A stretch of DNA of 5,026 nucleotides from Acidimicrobiaceae bacterium (GCA_009840695.1 VXNG01000140.1:1-5026), one strand, 5' to 3'. Positions 1-4,826 are shown, numbered from the stretch's first letter. The notes: a model not told the origin generated them from the sequence alone. Program-made: numbers and translations.

Positions 1-754
1 CGAGGTCGACCTCGTCCCACGTGGCGAACCGGGCCTCGCCGGAGCGGGCCGCGGTAGCGGCGAGGAACCTCAGGCACGCCACCGTGGGCGGCCAAGCCCT
101 CGGCAGCGTGTCGAGCTTCTCGAGGGTCGGGCCGACCTGGTCGTGGGGCAGGCTGGCCAGGTGCTTGGCCGGGGTGGTGTGGCGGGGCAGCGCCACGGCC
201 AGCGCGGGGCCTGCGGGGTCGTCTGTGCGGTATCCGGCGGCGATACTCCAGCGCAACACCACCCCGAGGCGGGTCTTGAGCTTGCGGGCGGTCTCGGCTT
301 TGGTGTGCCAGATGGGCAGCAGCACCCGCACTAGGTCGGCCGTCGTGATCTCATCCACGGGAGTGGACCCCAGCGCGGGGTAGACGTACCGCCTCAGCGA
401 CGACCGCCAGTTCTCCTCGGAACGGCCGGTGTCCTTCCAGCCGGGCCGGTACGCCTCGATCACCTGCTCCGTGGCCTCCGCGAAGGTGGGGGCGCAGTCG
501 TTGGCCCGCCTCGACTTGGGGTCGATCCCGGCCCGGGCCAGCTTGCGGTACTGGTAGGCGATGTCGCGGGCCTCGGCCAGCGTCGTGTACGCCACCGCGC
601 CCATTCCGATGTCTCGGCGCCGCCCTCGGACGGTGCCCCGCCAGACCCACTGCCTGGACCCTCCGGGCGCCACCCGCAGGATCAGCCCGTGCAGGTCGTA
701 GTACTTTCCGGGCTTCTTTATGCCTCTGACGGAGGCGGCGGTGAGCTTGCCCAT
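1..754 (-). CDS. Tyrosine recombinase (P4-type phage/island integrase), C-terminus beyond left edge
   Basis: This is a site-specific DNA integrase of the tyrosine recombinase family; 251 residues are visible. Residues ~3-80 match the arm-type DNA-binding domain of P4-like integrases (DUF4102 type): KLTAASVRGIKKPGKYYDLHG, then LILRVAPGGSRQWVW, an RRRDIGMG turn, and LAEARDIAYQYRKLARAGIDP. Residues ~90-190 are the helical core-binding domain, beginning TFAEATEQVIEAY. The catalytic domain starts near 200 and shows the first active-site arginine, R237, in TAARSGEARFATWDEVDL. The H-x-x-R box and nucleophilic tyrosine would lie past base 1; family members are usually ~400 residues. The ATG at 752-754 was chosen because GAAGAGAGA lies just upstream and the protein then begins with the usual M-x-L-T pattern. 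An in-frame ATG at 776-778 has a poorer ribosome site. The gene marks a likely integrated element, but its boundary and target cannot be fixed here. Domain assignment is by eye and confident. Confidence 0.93.
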   Translation of the reverse strand, partial: MGKLTAASVRGIKKPGKYYDLHGLILRVAPGGSRQWVWRGTVRGRRRDIGMGAVAYTTLAEARDIAYQYRKLARAGIDPKSRRANDCAPTFAEATEQVIEAYRPGWKDTGRSEENWRSSLRRYVYPALGSTPVDEITTADLVRVLLPIWHTKAETARKLKTRLGVVLRWSIAAGYRTDDPAGPALAVALPRHTTPAKHLASLPHDQVGPTLEKLDTLPRAWPPTVACLRFLAATAARSGEARFATWDEVDL

Positions 755-1061
755 CGCATGTCTCTCTTCAATGCCCATAGCCACATCATGGCCTACGTTG
801 CGTAACTAAGTTGTTGCTACAACGTCTAAGATCTCCTGATTCGTCACTCCACCTAGTCGGGGAGCGTCCCCATTCTGTCCCTCAATTGCGGTGCCGCATA
901 CCCGTACATTCATCTTGCGAAGCGTGATGGTTGGTTTCACATGGGTAGGAGAGTCCTCCCGATGGATCTTCGGCAACCAAGACCTGACGATCAGTGGATC
1001 GCCGTCGCAGTAGCTCCAGCCCAGCCTGCGCCCCTGATCTCCAGGGATTCGAGCTGCTCCG
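755..1061. other. Intergenic stretch upstream of the integrase, no assured gene
   Basis: About 307 bases, visibly less GC-rich than the flanking genes. It holds several small inverted repeats: ACGTTG 795-800 with CAACGT 820-825; TTGGTT 931-936 with AACCAA 975-980; CGATC 988-992 with GATCG 997-1001. The first pair lies just upstream of the integrase start and could be a regulator or recombinase site. On the minus strand one frame is free of stops from inside CCM1 down to TAG at 806-808. Its best internal start is GTG 938-940 (44 codons; reads VKPTITLRKM at the N-terminus and ends EILDVVATT), but no well-spaced ribosome site precedes it. No tRNA gene or convincing tRNA 3' end is seen, although the minus strand contains a TCGAATCCC string near 1046-1054. 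Confidence 0.6.
1032..1046 (-). terminator. Possible weak stem-loop after CCM1
   Basis: CCCTG (1032-1036) and CAGGG (1042-1046) form a perfect 5-bp stem around a 5-base loop, about 16 bases after the CCM1 stop codon. There is no U-tract, so an intrinsic terminator is doubtful. Confidence 0.2.
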
Positions 1062-1583
1062 CTAGCCCGATGGGGTGACCGGCACCTCGTAGTGAGCCTC
1101 GAAGAGCGCCACCAGCCTCGTCAGCGTCACCGCGATCTCCTGCTGGTTCTCCTCCAGCTTGGCGAGCCTGGCGTCAACGGCGGCGAAGCGGGCGTCGACG
1201 TCTTCCTCGAATGCGGCGAACTCGGCGACGAGTGTCGCCAGCGTCACCGCGATCTGCTGCTGGTTCTCCTCCAGCTTGGTGAGTCGGGCGTCAACGGCGG
1301 CGAATCGGGTGTCGATGCTCTCTTCGAGCCTGGTGATCCGGTCGTTGGTCTCGGTGATCTGGTCGCCGGTCTCGTTGAAGAAGAACAGCACCAGGCCCGC
1401 CATGACAGCCACGACCAGGCTCGGGATGGCGTTGTCGCTGAATTTGTCCCATCCGGCTGCCAGGAAGCCCCGCCGCGGTGCGACCGGTGCCTCGTCGGTG
1501 GCTGGTGCCGTTGGTGGGGGGTCGGCTGTGTGGGCCATTCGAGCAGGTGGTTGAGCGGTGGCAGAGCCAGCGGGAGCGGACAC
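1062..1583 (-). CDS. CCM1: small membrane-anchored coiled-coil protein, copy 1 of 3
   Basis: The protein has 173 residues and unknown function. Residues 1-36 are rich in Pro and Ala (PPARMAHTADPPPTAP). R37-R38 precede a conserved GWDKFSDNAIPS and one membrane helix at ~52-69 (AIPSLVVAVMAGLVLFFF). Residues ~71-165 are predicted coiled coil with regularly spaced L/I/V/F. The basic N-terminal flank predicts N-inside, with the coiled coil outside the cytoplasm. Two nearly identical 25-residue segments (91-115 and 130-154, each containing RFAAVDARL then KLEENQQ) are 39 residues apart. GTG at 1581-1583 was chosen as start because AACGAGG stands 5 bases upstream in all comparable copies; a longer frame to 1640 exists. 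Across the three copies the leader changes length by two bases while the frame after GTG is kept with synonymous changes, so the leader is untranslated. It is divergent from the gene at 1710. No homologue of known function was recognised. Confidence 0.82.
   Translation of the reverse strand: MSAPAGSATAQPPARMAHTADPPPTAPATDEAPVAPRRGFLAAGWDKFSDNAIPSLVVAVMAGLVLFFFNETGDQITETNDRITRLEESIDTRFAAVDARLTKLEENQQQIAVTLATLVAEFAAFEEDVDARFAAVDARLAKLEENQQEIAVTLTRLVALFEAHYEVPVTPSG
1122..1313 (-). repeat. Internal duplication of coiled-coil module in CCM1
   Basis: The 75-base segments 1122-1196 and 1239-1313 differ at only 6 positions by direct comparison, with a period of 117 bases (39 codons). The segments encode residues 130-154 and 91-115. 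Conservation at DNA level suggests a fairly recent duplication or gene conversion within the coiled coil. Confidence 0.85.
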
Positions 1584-1588
1584 GGGAA

Positions 1589-1595
1589 CCTCGTT
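1589..1595 (-). promoter_or_regulatory. Ribosome binding site deciding the CCM1 start
   Basis: AACGAGG on the minus strand lies 5 bases before GTG 1581-1583. The same motif and GTG-TCC start occur in CCM2 and CCM3, fixing the start in preference to the upstream GTG at 1640 or the internal ATG (residue 16). Confidence 0.65.
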
Positions 1596-1623
1596 CGGGT
1601 CGGCGAGCGGTCGGCAGGGCCGA

Positions 1624-1643
1624 AGGCACACCGTTGACACCCG
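1624..1643 (-). promoter_or_regulatory. 20-bp leader element, copy 1
   Basis: On the plus strand it reads AGGCACACCGTTGACACCCG and is identical in all three CCM leaders (also 2701-2720 and 4827-4846). It lies 19-38 bases downstream of the -10 box, hence inside the 5' leader. It contains GGTGT twice, 9 bases apart (minus strand). CACCG and CGGTG around it can form a 5-bp stem. Operator, RNA element or processing site are all possible. Confidence 0.55.
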
Positions 1644-1661
1644 GTGGCAAGGTTAGATATC

Positions 1662-1667
1662 AGTATA
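1662..1667 (-). promoter_or_regulatory. Probable -10 box of CCM1
   Basis: TATACT on the minus strand, ~78 bases upstream of the GTG start. The corresponding positions of the other copies read TATATT and TATACT. No good -35 is present here, because the sequence upstream is replaced by tandem ATGTTGCAT repeats, unlike CCM2 and CCM3. Confidence 0.45.
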
Positions 1668-1668
1668 C

Positions 1669-1691
1669 ATGATGTTGCATCATGTTGCATG
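1669..1691. promoter_or_regulatory. Tandem ATGTTGCAT operator-like repeat between divergent genes
   Basis: ATGTTGCAT occurs at 1672-1680 and again at 1682-1690, a 10-base period of about one helical turn. The first is centred in a perfect inverted repeat, ATGATG-TTG-CATCAT (1669-1683); the second lies in CATG-TTG-CATG (1681-1691). It directly abuts the -10 box of CCM1 and lies ~19 bases before the start of the divergent gene. This position fits a repressor or activator site serving both, which is inference. Confidence 0.45.
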
Positions 1692-1709
1692 AACAGCTAG
1701 CGTCTAGTC

Positions 1710-2093
1710 ATGGAGGCGGTCACGTTGTCGGATCTCTGGCCCATCATCGTCGCTGTGCTGGGCCCGATGCTGCTGTGCGTCACGGCGCTAGCGAGGTACC
1801 AGCACCTCGACAGCACCAAGACCCGCAAGATGATCACAGACTCCGAGAAGGCGACTCTCAAGCTGATCACGGACTCCGACGAGAAGAACCGCGATCTGAT
1901 CGAGAAGTCCAGCCAGGAGAACCGCAGACTGATCGAGAAGACCCAAGACCTGCTGAGGGCGAGCCACGCGGAGCTCAGCGGCAGTCTGGCGGACGCACGC
2001 GAGCGTCTGGCCCGCATGGAGGGCTACCTGAGGATCCCACCCTCGCCCCACCAGGATGCCGGCGACGGAGACGGCAACGCCGAAGCGGCCTGA
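1710..2093 (+). CDS. Small single-pass membrane protein with hendecad coiled coil
   Basis: This is an unrecognised protein of 127 residues. A membrane helix spans ~9-28 (LWPIIVAVLGPMLLCVTALA) and is followed by R/K-rich sequence (ARYQHLDSTKTRK). The positive-inside rule therefore puts the N-terminus outside and the coiled coil in the cytoplasm. Residues 41-84 are four consecutive 11-residue units, each opening with M/L-I (MITDSEKATLK, LITDSDEKNRD, LIEKSSQENRR, LIEKTQDLLRA), a hendecad pattern typical of straight or slightly right-handed coiled coils. A short helical stretch (85-106) and an acidic low-complexity tail (DAGDGDGNAEAA) follow. ATG 1710 has no ribosome site. An in-frame TTG at 1725 has GGAGG (1712-1716) 8 bases ahead, so the true protein may be 122 residues. 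It is divergent from CCM1 and convergent with CCM2 (45-base gap), but not homologous to the CCM family. Confidence 0.78.
   Translation: MEAVTLSDLWPIIVAVLGPMLLCVTALARYQHLDSTKTRKMITDSEKATLKLITDSDEKNRDLIEKSSQENRRLIEKTQDLLRASHAELSGSLADARERLARMEGYLRIPPSPHQDAGDGDGNAEAA
1830..1961 (+). repeat. Four tandem 33-base (11-codon) repeats
   Basis: The units at 1830-1862, 1863-1895, 1896-1928 and 1929-1961 each begin with an ATG/CTG-ATC pair and share GACTCC or GAGAAG segments. They encode the four hendecads of the small membrane protein. The DNA is diverged but the phase is exact. Confidence 0.75.
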
Positions 2094-2138
2094 GCCGCCG
2101 ACCCAGTGCTTCGGTAACTCCCGGACCCCGACCCCTCG

Positions 2139-2660
2139 CTAGCCCGAAGCGATGGCCGGCGCCTCGAAGTGAGCTTCGACGAGCGCCACCAGCCTTGCCA
2201 GCGTCAGCGCGATCTGCCGCTGGTTCTCCTCCAGCCTGGTGAGCCTGGCTTCGACGGCCTCGAACCGGGCGTTGACTGCGTCGAACCGGTTGTTGACGTC
2301 CTCTTGGAATGCCGTGAATTCGCCGATGAGTGTCGCCAGCGTCACGGCGATCTTCTGCTGGTTCTCCTCCAGCTTGGTGAATCGGGCGTCGAAATCGGCT
2401 TCAAGCCTGTCGATCCGGTCCTCGAGCCTGGTGATCCGGTCGCCGGTCTCGTTGAAGAAGAACAGCACCAGGCCTGCGATGACGGCCACGACCAGGCTCG
2501 GGATGGCGTTGTCGCTGAACTTGGCCCACCCGGCTGCCAGGAAACCGCGCCGCGGCGCGACCCGGGCCTCGTCGGCGGCTGGTGCCGTTGGTGGGGGGTC
2601 GGGTGTGTGGGCCATTCGAGCAGGTTGTTGAGCGGTGGCAGAGTCAGTGAGAGCGGACAC
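2139..2660 (-). CDS. CCM2: small membrane-anchored coiled-coil protein, copy 2 of 3
   Basis: The protein has 173 residues and is a paralogue of CCM1 of unknown function. The first 80 residues align without gaps to CCM1, including PPPTAPAADEARVAPRRGF, the AKFSDNAIPS turn and the membrane helix at ~52-69. The coiled coil (~71-165) differs. The first LEENQQ begins at residue 97 rather than 104, and the two LEENQ boxes are 46 rather than 39 residues apart. The two changes cancel, so total length is the same. The C-terminus TLARLVALVEAHFEAPAIASG keeps the family tail. Start GTG 2658-2660 is supported by AACGAGG five bases upstream; longer frames reaching 2753 read through the leader. It is divergent from the MBL-fold gene (224 bases between starts) and convergent with the hendecad gene. 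Coiled-coil and topology statements come from residue pattern only. Confidence 0.82.
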   Translation of the reverse strand: MSALTDSATAQQPARMAHTPDPPPTAPAADEARVAPRRGFLAAGWAKFSDNAIPSLVVAVIAGLVLFFFNETGDRITRLEDRIDRLEADFDARFTKLEENQQKIAVTLATLIGEFTAFQEDVNNRFDAVNARFEAVEARLTRLEENQRQIALTLARLVALVEAHFEAPAIASG

Positions 2661-2665
2661 GGGAA

Positions 2666-2672
2666 CCTCGTT
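2666..2672 (-). promoter_or_regulatory. Ribosome binding site deciding the CCM2 start
   Basis: AACGAGG on the minus strand, 5 bases before GTG 2658-2660, in the same arrangement as CCM1. Confidence 0.65.
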
Positions 2673-2700
2673 CGGGTCGGCGAGCGGTCGGCAGGGCCGA

Positions 2701-2720
2701 AGGCACACCGTTGACACCCG
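2701..2720 (-). promoter_or_regulatory. 20-bp leader element, copy 2
   Basis: Identical to the elements at 1624-1643 and 4827-4846. The distance to the start codon is 40 bases, as in CCM1, against 38 in CCM3. Confidence 0.55.
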
Positions 2721-2738
2721 GTGGCAAGGCTGTGCATC

Positions 2739-2768
2739 AATATACACTAACAATCACTGAAGTGCCAA
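2739..2768 (-). promoter_or_regulatory. Probable promoter of CCM2
   Basis: TTGGCA (-35, 2763-2768) and TATATT (-10, 2739-2744) on the minus strand with an 18-base spacer. The spacer shares AGTGATTGTT with the CCM3 promoter. CAATCAC is repeated on the plus strand at 2751-2757 and 2766-2772. Called by eye against the housekeeping sigma consensus. Confidence 0.5.
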
Positions 2769-2780
2769 TCACGTCACAAT

Positions 2781-2812
2781 CTAGCGGGCCCCCGCTCGCG
2801 ATCTCCCGCTAG
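2781..2812. promoter_or_regulatory. Inverted repeat ahead of the MBL-fold gene
   Basis: CTAGCGGG (2781-2788) is perfectly complementary to CCCGCTAG (2805-2812). A second CCCGCT at 2791-2796 can pair with the same left arm instead, so two mutually exclusive hairpins are possible. It lies ~73 bases before the MBL-fold start. It could be an operator or an attenuator-like element; no U-tract follows. Confidence 0.4.
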
Positions 2813-2871
2813 CCGGACAGGTGGTTGGATAGGGTCGGGCGGTTGGCACCTGGTGACAGTCGACCGATCCG

Positions 2872-2876
2872 AAGGG
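2872..2876 (+). promoter_or_regulatory. Ribosome binding site deciding the MBL-fold start
   Basis: AAGGG lies 8 bases before ATG 2885, supporting this start over the in-frame TTG at 2825. Confidence 0.6.
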
Positions 2877-2884
2877 CGATCAAG

Positions 2885-4210
2885 ATGCAGCGCAGCGAGG
2901 CCGCGATCGAGTTCGTCAACCATGCCTCGTTCGTGCTCGAGTTCGCGGGGAGCAGGATCATCCAGGATCCCTGGCTGTACGGGGCGGCCTTCAACGACGG
3001 CTGGAGCCTGCTGTGCGACTACAACTTCGACCTGGAGAGGTTCGCCGAGATCGACTACATCTGGATATCGCACGAGCATCCCGACCACTTCTCGCCCGCA
3101 GTGCTGCGCAGCGTGCCCGAGGCGATCCGCCGCGACACCACCGTCCTGTTCCAGCAGACCAAGGACCGCAAGGTGATCGACTTCTGCGCGGAGATCGGGT
3201 ACCGGACCCGCGAGCTCCGGCACATGGAGCCGGTCAGACTGGACAACGGCGTCGAGGTGGTATGCGGCCAGGTTCCGCTGTACGACTCGTGGATCCTCTA
3301 CGACTGCGGCGGGTTCAAGATCATGAACATCAACGACTGCGCCGTAGACGGCAAGGCCGCGGCCAACATCAAGCGGGCAGTCGGGCCCGTCGACGTGCTG
3401 TTCACCCAGTTCAGCTACGCCGGCTGGAAGGGAGGCCCCGGCGACACAGCCATGAGACGGGCGGCCGCCGGCGCCAAGCTGGCGGCCATGCAGGCCCAGA
3501 TCCGTGCGCTGGAGCCGCGCTGGACCGTGCCGTTCGCCAGCTTCTCGTACTTCTCGCATCACGAGAACCAGCACAGCAACGACAGCATCAACCGGCCCAC
3601 CGACGCGGCAGCCGCCATCGAGGAGGCCGGCTCGGAGCCCGTCGTCATGTACCCCGGCGACACCTGGACGCCGAGCGACCCGTGGACCAACGACGCCGCC
3701 CTGGAGCGGTACCGGCCACACTACGACTTCGCCGCCAAGAGCCATCTGACCTCTGAGACCGTCGACGAGCCGGCCCTGCTCGAGGCCGGGCGGGCCTACG
3801 TATCCAGGATCCGCTCGCGCAACAGCGTCGCGCTGCTGAGGCTGATGCGGCGGGCTCCCCTGGCTGGACTGCTGCGGCCGGCCACCATCGTCGCCCACGA
3901 CCTGGACGCGACCTACCGCTTCTCGCTGGAGCACGGGCTGCGGCGCATCGACCCGGTGGCCAGCCCCGACGTCAAGATGCACTCGAGCAGCCTCGACTAC
4001 CTGCTGAGGCACGAATGGGGATTCGACACGCTCGCCGTCAACGGGCGCTTCGAGGCCGACCTGAGCGGGTTCGCCAAGTTGAAGAAGCTGTTCGCGGTCG
4101 GTTCGCTCAACAACGCCGGGCGCCGCCTGTCGGCCGGCCTGCTGCTCGACCGGGACATCCTGCGGATGGTCTGGACCGCGGCGCGGCGGCTGAGGCGCCT
4201 CGGCACCTGA
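2885..4210 (+). CDS. Metallo-beta-lactamase-fold hydrolase related to the CMAH catalytic half
   Basis: The enzyme has 441 residues and is probably cytoplasmic, with no signal peptide or membrane helix. The metal-binding box HEHPDH is at 63-68 (H63, H65, D67, H68). Other motifs in order are VNHASFVLE (11-19), DPWLYGAAFNDGW (28-40), KIMNINDC (145-152), TQFSYAGW (174-181), PFASFSYFSHHEN (216-228) and YPGDTW (256-261). This order matches CMP-N-acetylneuraminate hydroxylase (CMAH: DPWL-GPAF-GW, SH-H-DH, ILN-DC, PFAGYF-SH), but the Rieske iron-sulphur domain of CMAH is absent, so hydroxylation by that mechanism is unlikely. The more distant relation is to UlaG/NAPE-PLD-like hydrolases. Residues ~335-441 form an extra C-terminal region (SSSLDYLLRHEWGFDTLAVNGRF) seen in some bacterial relatives. 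The substrate is unknown, and no sugar-pathway neighbours are visible. The gene is divergent from CCM2 and convergent with CCM3. A longer TTG start at 2825 is possible. The fold is confident; the CMAH link comes from memory of motifs. Confidence 0.9.
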   Translation: MQRSEAAIEFVNHASFVLEFAGSRIIQDPWLYGAAFNDGWSLLCDYNFDLERFAEIDYIWISHEHPDHFSPAVLRSVPEAIRRDTTVLFQQTKDRKVIDFCAEIGYRTRELRHMEPVRLDNGVEVVCGQVPLYDSWILYDCGGFKIMNINDCAVDGKAAANIKRAVGPVDVLFTQFSYAGWKGGPGDTAMRRAAAGAKLAAMQAQIRALEPRWTVPFASFSYFSHHENQHSNDSINRPTDAAAAIEEAGSEPVVMYPGDTWTPSDPWTNDAALERYRPHYDFAAKSHLTSETVDEPALLEAGRAYVSRIRSRNSVALLRLMRRAPLAGLLRPATIVAHDLDATYRFSLEHGLRRIDPVASPDVKMHSSSLDYLLRHEWGFDTLAVNGRFEADLSGFAKLKKLFAVGSLNNAGRRLSAGLLLDRDILRMVWTAARRLRRLGT

Positions 4211-4299
4211 CGAGCCGTCATTGGTGACCTTCAGCTAGAGCGCGTCCTCGTTGCCAGCTGCTACCAGCGCGACCTCGCAACGCCTCTCCGCCTCCATAG

Positions 4300-4788
4300 C
4301 TAGCCGTGGCCCTCGTTTTGGGCTTCGAAGAGAGCGACCAGTCTCACCAGCGTCTCGGCGATCTCCTGCTGGTTCTCCTCCAGCTTGCTGAACCTGGCCT
4401 CGATTTCGGCTTCGATTCCAATGAACCGTATGTCGACGGCGGCGAACCTGGCGCCGATGTCAGCTTCGAGCCTGTCGAAGAGAGCGACCAGTGTCGTCTG
4501 CGTCAGAGCGATCTCCTGCTGGTTCTCGTCGAGCCTGGCGATCCGGTCCTCGATCCTGGTCATCCTGCCGCTGTTCTCGTTGAGGCTGAACAGCATCAGG
4601 CCCGCGAAGAGGCCCAAGACCAGGCTGGGGATGGCGTTGTCGCTGAACTTGGCCCATCCGGCGCCCCAGATGCTGCGACGCGGCACAGCCGGCGTCTTGT
4701 CGGAGGCTGGTGCGGTTGGTGGGGGGTCAGGTGATGGGGCCATACGAGCAGGCGGTTGAGCAGCAGCGGTGTCAGGGGGTGGGGACAC
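4300..4788 (-). CDS. CCM3: small membrane-anchored coiled-coil protein, copy 3 of 3
   Basis: The protein has 162 residues and is the most divergent paralogue. Residues 1-80 align without gaps to CCM1 and CCM2 (AQPPARMAPSPDPPPTAP, PRRSIWGAGWAKFSDNAIPS, helix ~52-69 reading SLVLGLFAGLMLFSL). The coiled coil starts sooner: the first LDENQQ is at residue 86, the second LEENQQ at 136 (50 apart), and the protein ends TLVRLVALFEAQNEGHG. Synonymous third-base changes relative to CCM1 (for example CGA/CGT and CCA/CCG near residue 15) show that it is translated from GTG 4786-4788. AACGAGG stands 4 bases upstream. The leader is 2 bases shorter than in the other copies, which would break any longer frame, so the open frame up to 4863 is not the protein start. 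The MBL-fold gene ends 89 bases away, facing it. Function is unknown. Confidence 0.82.
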   Translation of the reverse strand: MSPPPDTAAAQPPARMAPSPDPPPTAPASDKTPAVPRRSIWGAGWAKFSDNAIPSLVLGLFAGLMLFSLNENSGRMTRIEDRIARLDENQQEIALTQTTLVALFDRLEADIGARFAAVDIRFIGIEAEIEARFSKLEENQQEIAETLVRLVALFEAQNEGHG

Positions 4789-4792
4789 AGAG

Positions 4793-4799
4793 CCTCGTT
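4793..4799 (-). promoter_or_regulatory. Ribosome binding site deciding the CCM3 start
   Basis: AACGAGG on the minus strand, 4 bases before GTG 4786-4788. It is retained although the rest of this part of the leader has diverged from the other copies. Confidence 0.65.
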
Positions 4800-4826
4800 T
4801 CGAATAGGGGTCAGCCAGCAAAGCCG

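Larger units (their letters stand above)
1574..1652 (-). repeat. 79-bp block identical to 2651-2729
   Basis: Base-by-base comparison shows perfect identity with 2651-2729 (offset 1077). The block covers the start codon, the ribosome site and most of the 5' leader of CCM1. The coding parts of the two genes differ much more than this, so the leader is either under selection or recently converted. Confidence 0.92.
2651..2729 (-). repeat. 79-bp block identical to 1574-1652
   Basis: This is the second member of the perfect repeat covering start codon, ribosome site and leader. Identity ends at 2729 just before the -10 region, where the two upstream sequences become unrelated. Confidence 0.92.

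Noticed and set aside
351..650. 99-codon minus-strand frame inside the integrase and plus-strand frames 21-383
   Set aside because: Alternate frames of a clear tyrosine recombinase; Arg/Gly-rich with no domain pattern.
1040..1060. Possible tRNA 3' end / integration site (TCGAATCCC on the minus strand)
   Set aside because: No matching T-stem partner, acceptor stem or CCA is present; the similarity is limited to nine bases.
1092..1637. Plus-strand frames of 131-181 codons opposite CCM1
   Set aside because: They are antisense shadows rich in repeated LLLVLLQLGE-type strings. The minus-strand frames align among the three copies with synonymous changes, a ribosome site and a promoter.
1634..1639. 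Plus-strand TTGACA as a -35 box for the divergent genes
   Set aside because: It lies in the conserved leader core, and no consistent -10 follows at 16-18 bases in all three copies. Chance is likely.
2169..2714. Plus-strand frames opposite CCM2, and the same opposite CCM3 (4306-4734)
   Set aside because: Same reasoning: mirror images of a coiled-coil gene with biased codons. No separate start signals.
2774..4012. 412-codon minus-strand frame opposite the MBL-fold gene
   Set aside because: Its sequence is a composition-driven shadow in GC-rich DNA. The plus strand carries the full set of MBL-fold motifs.
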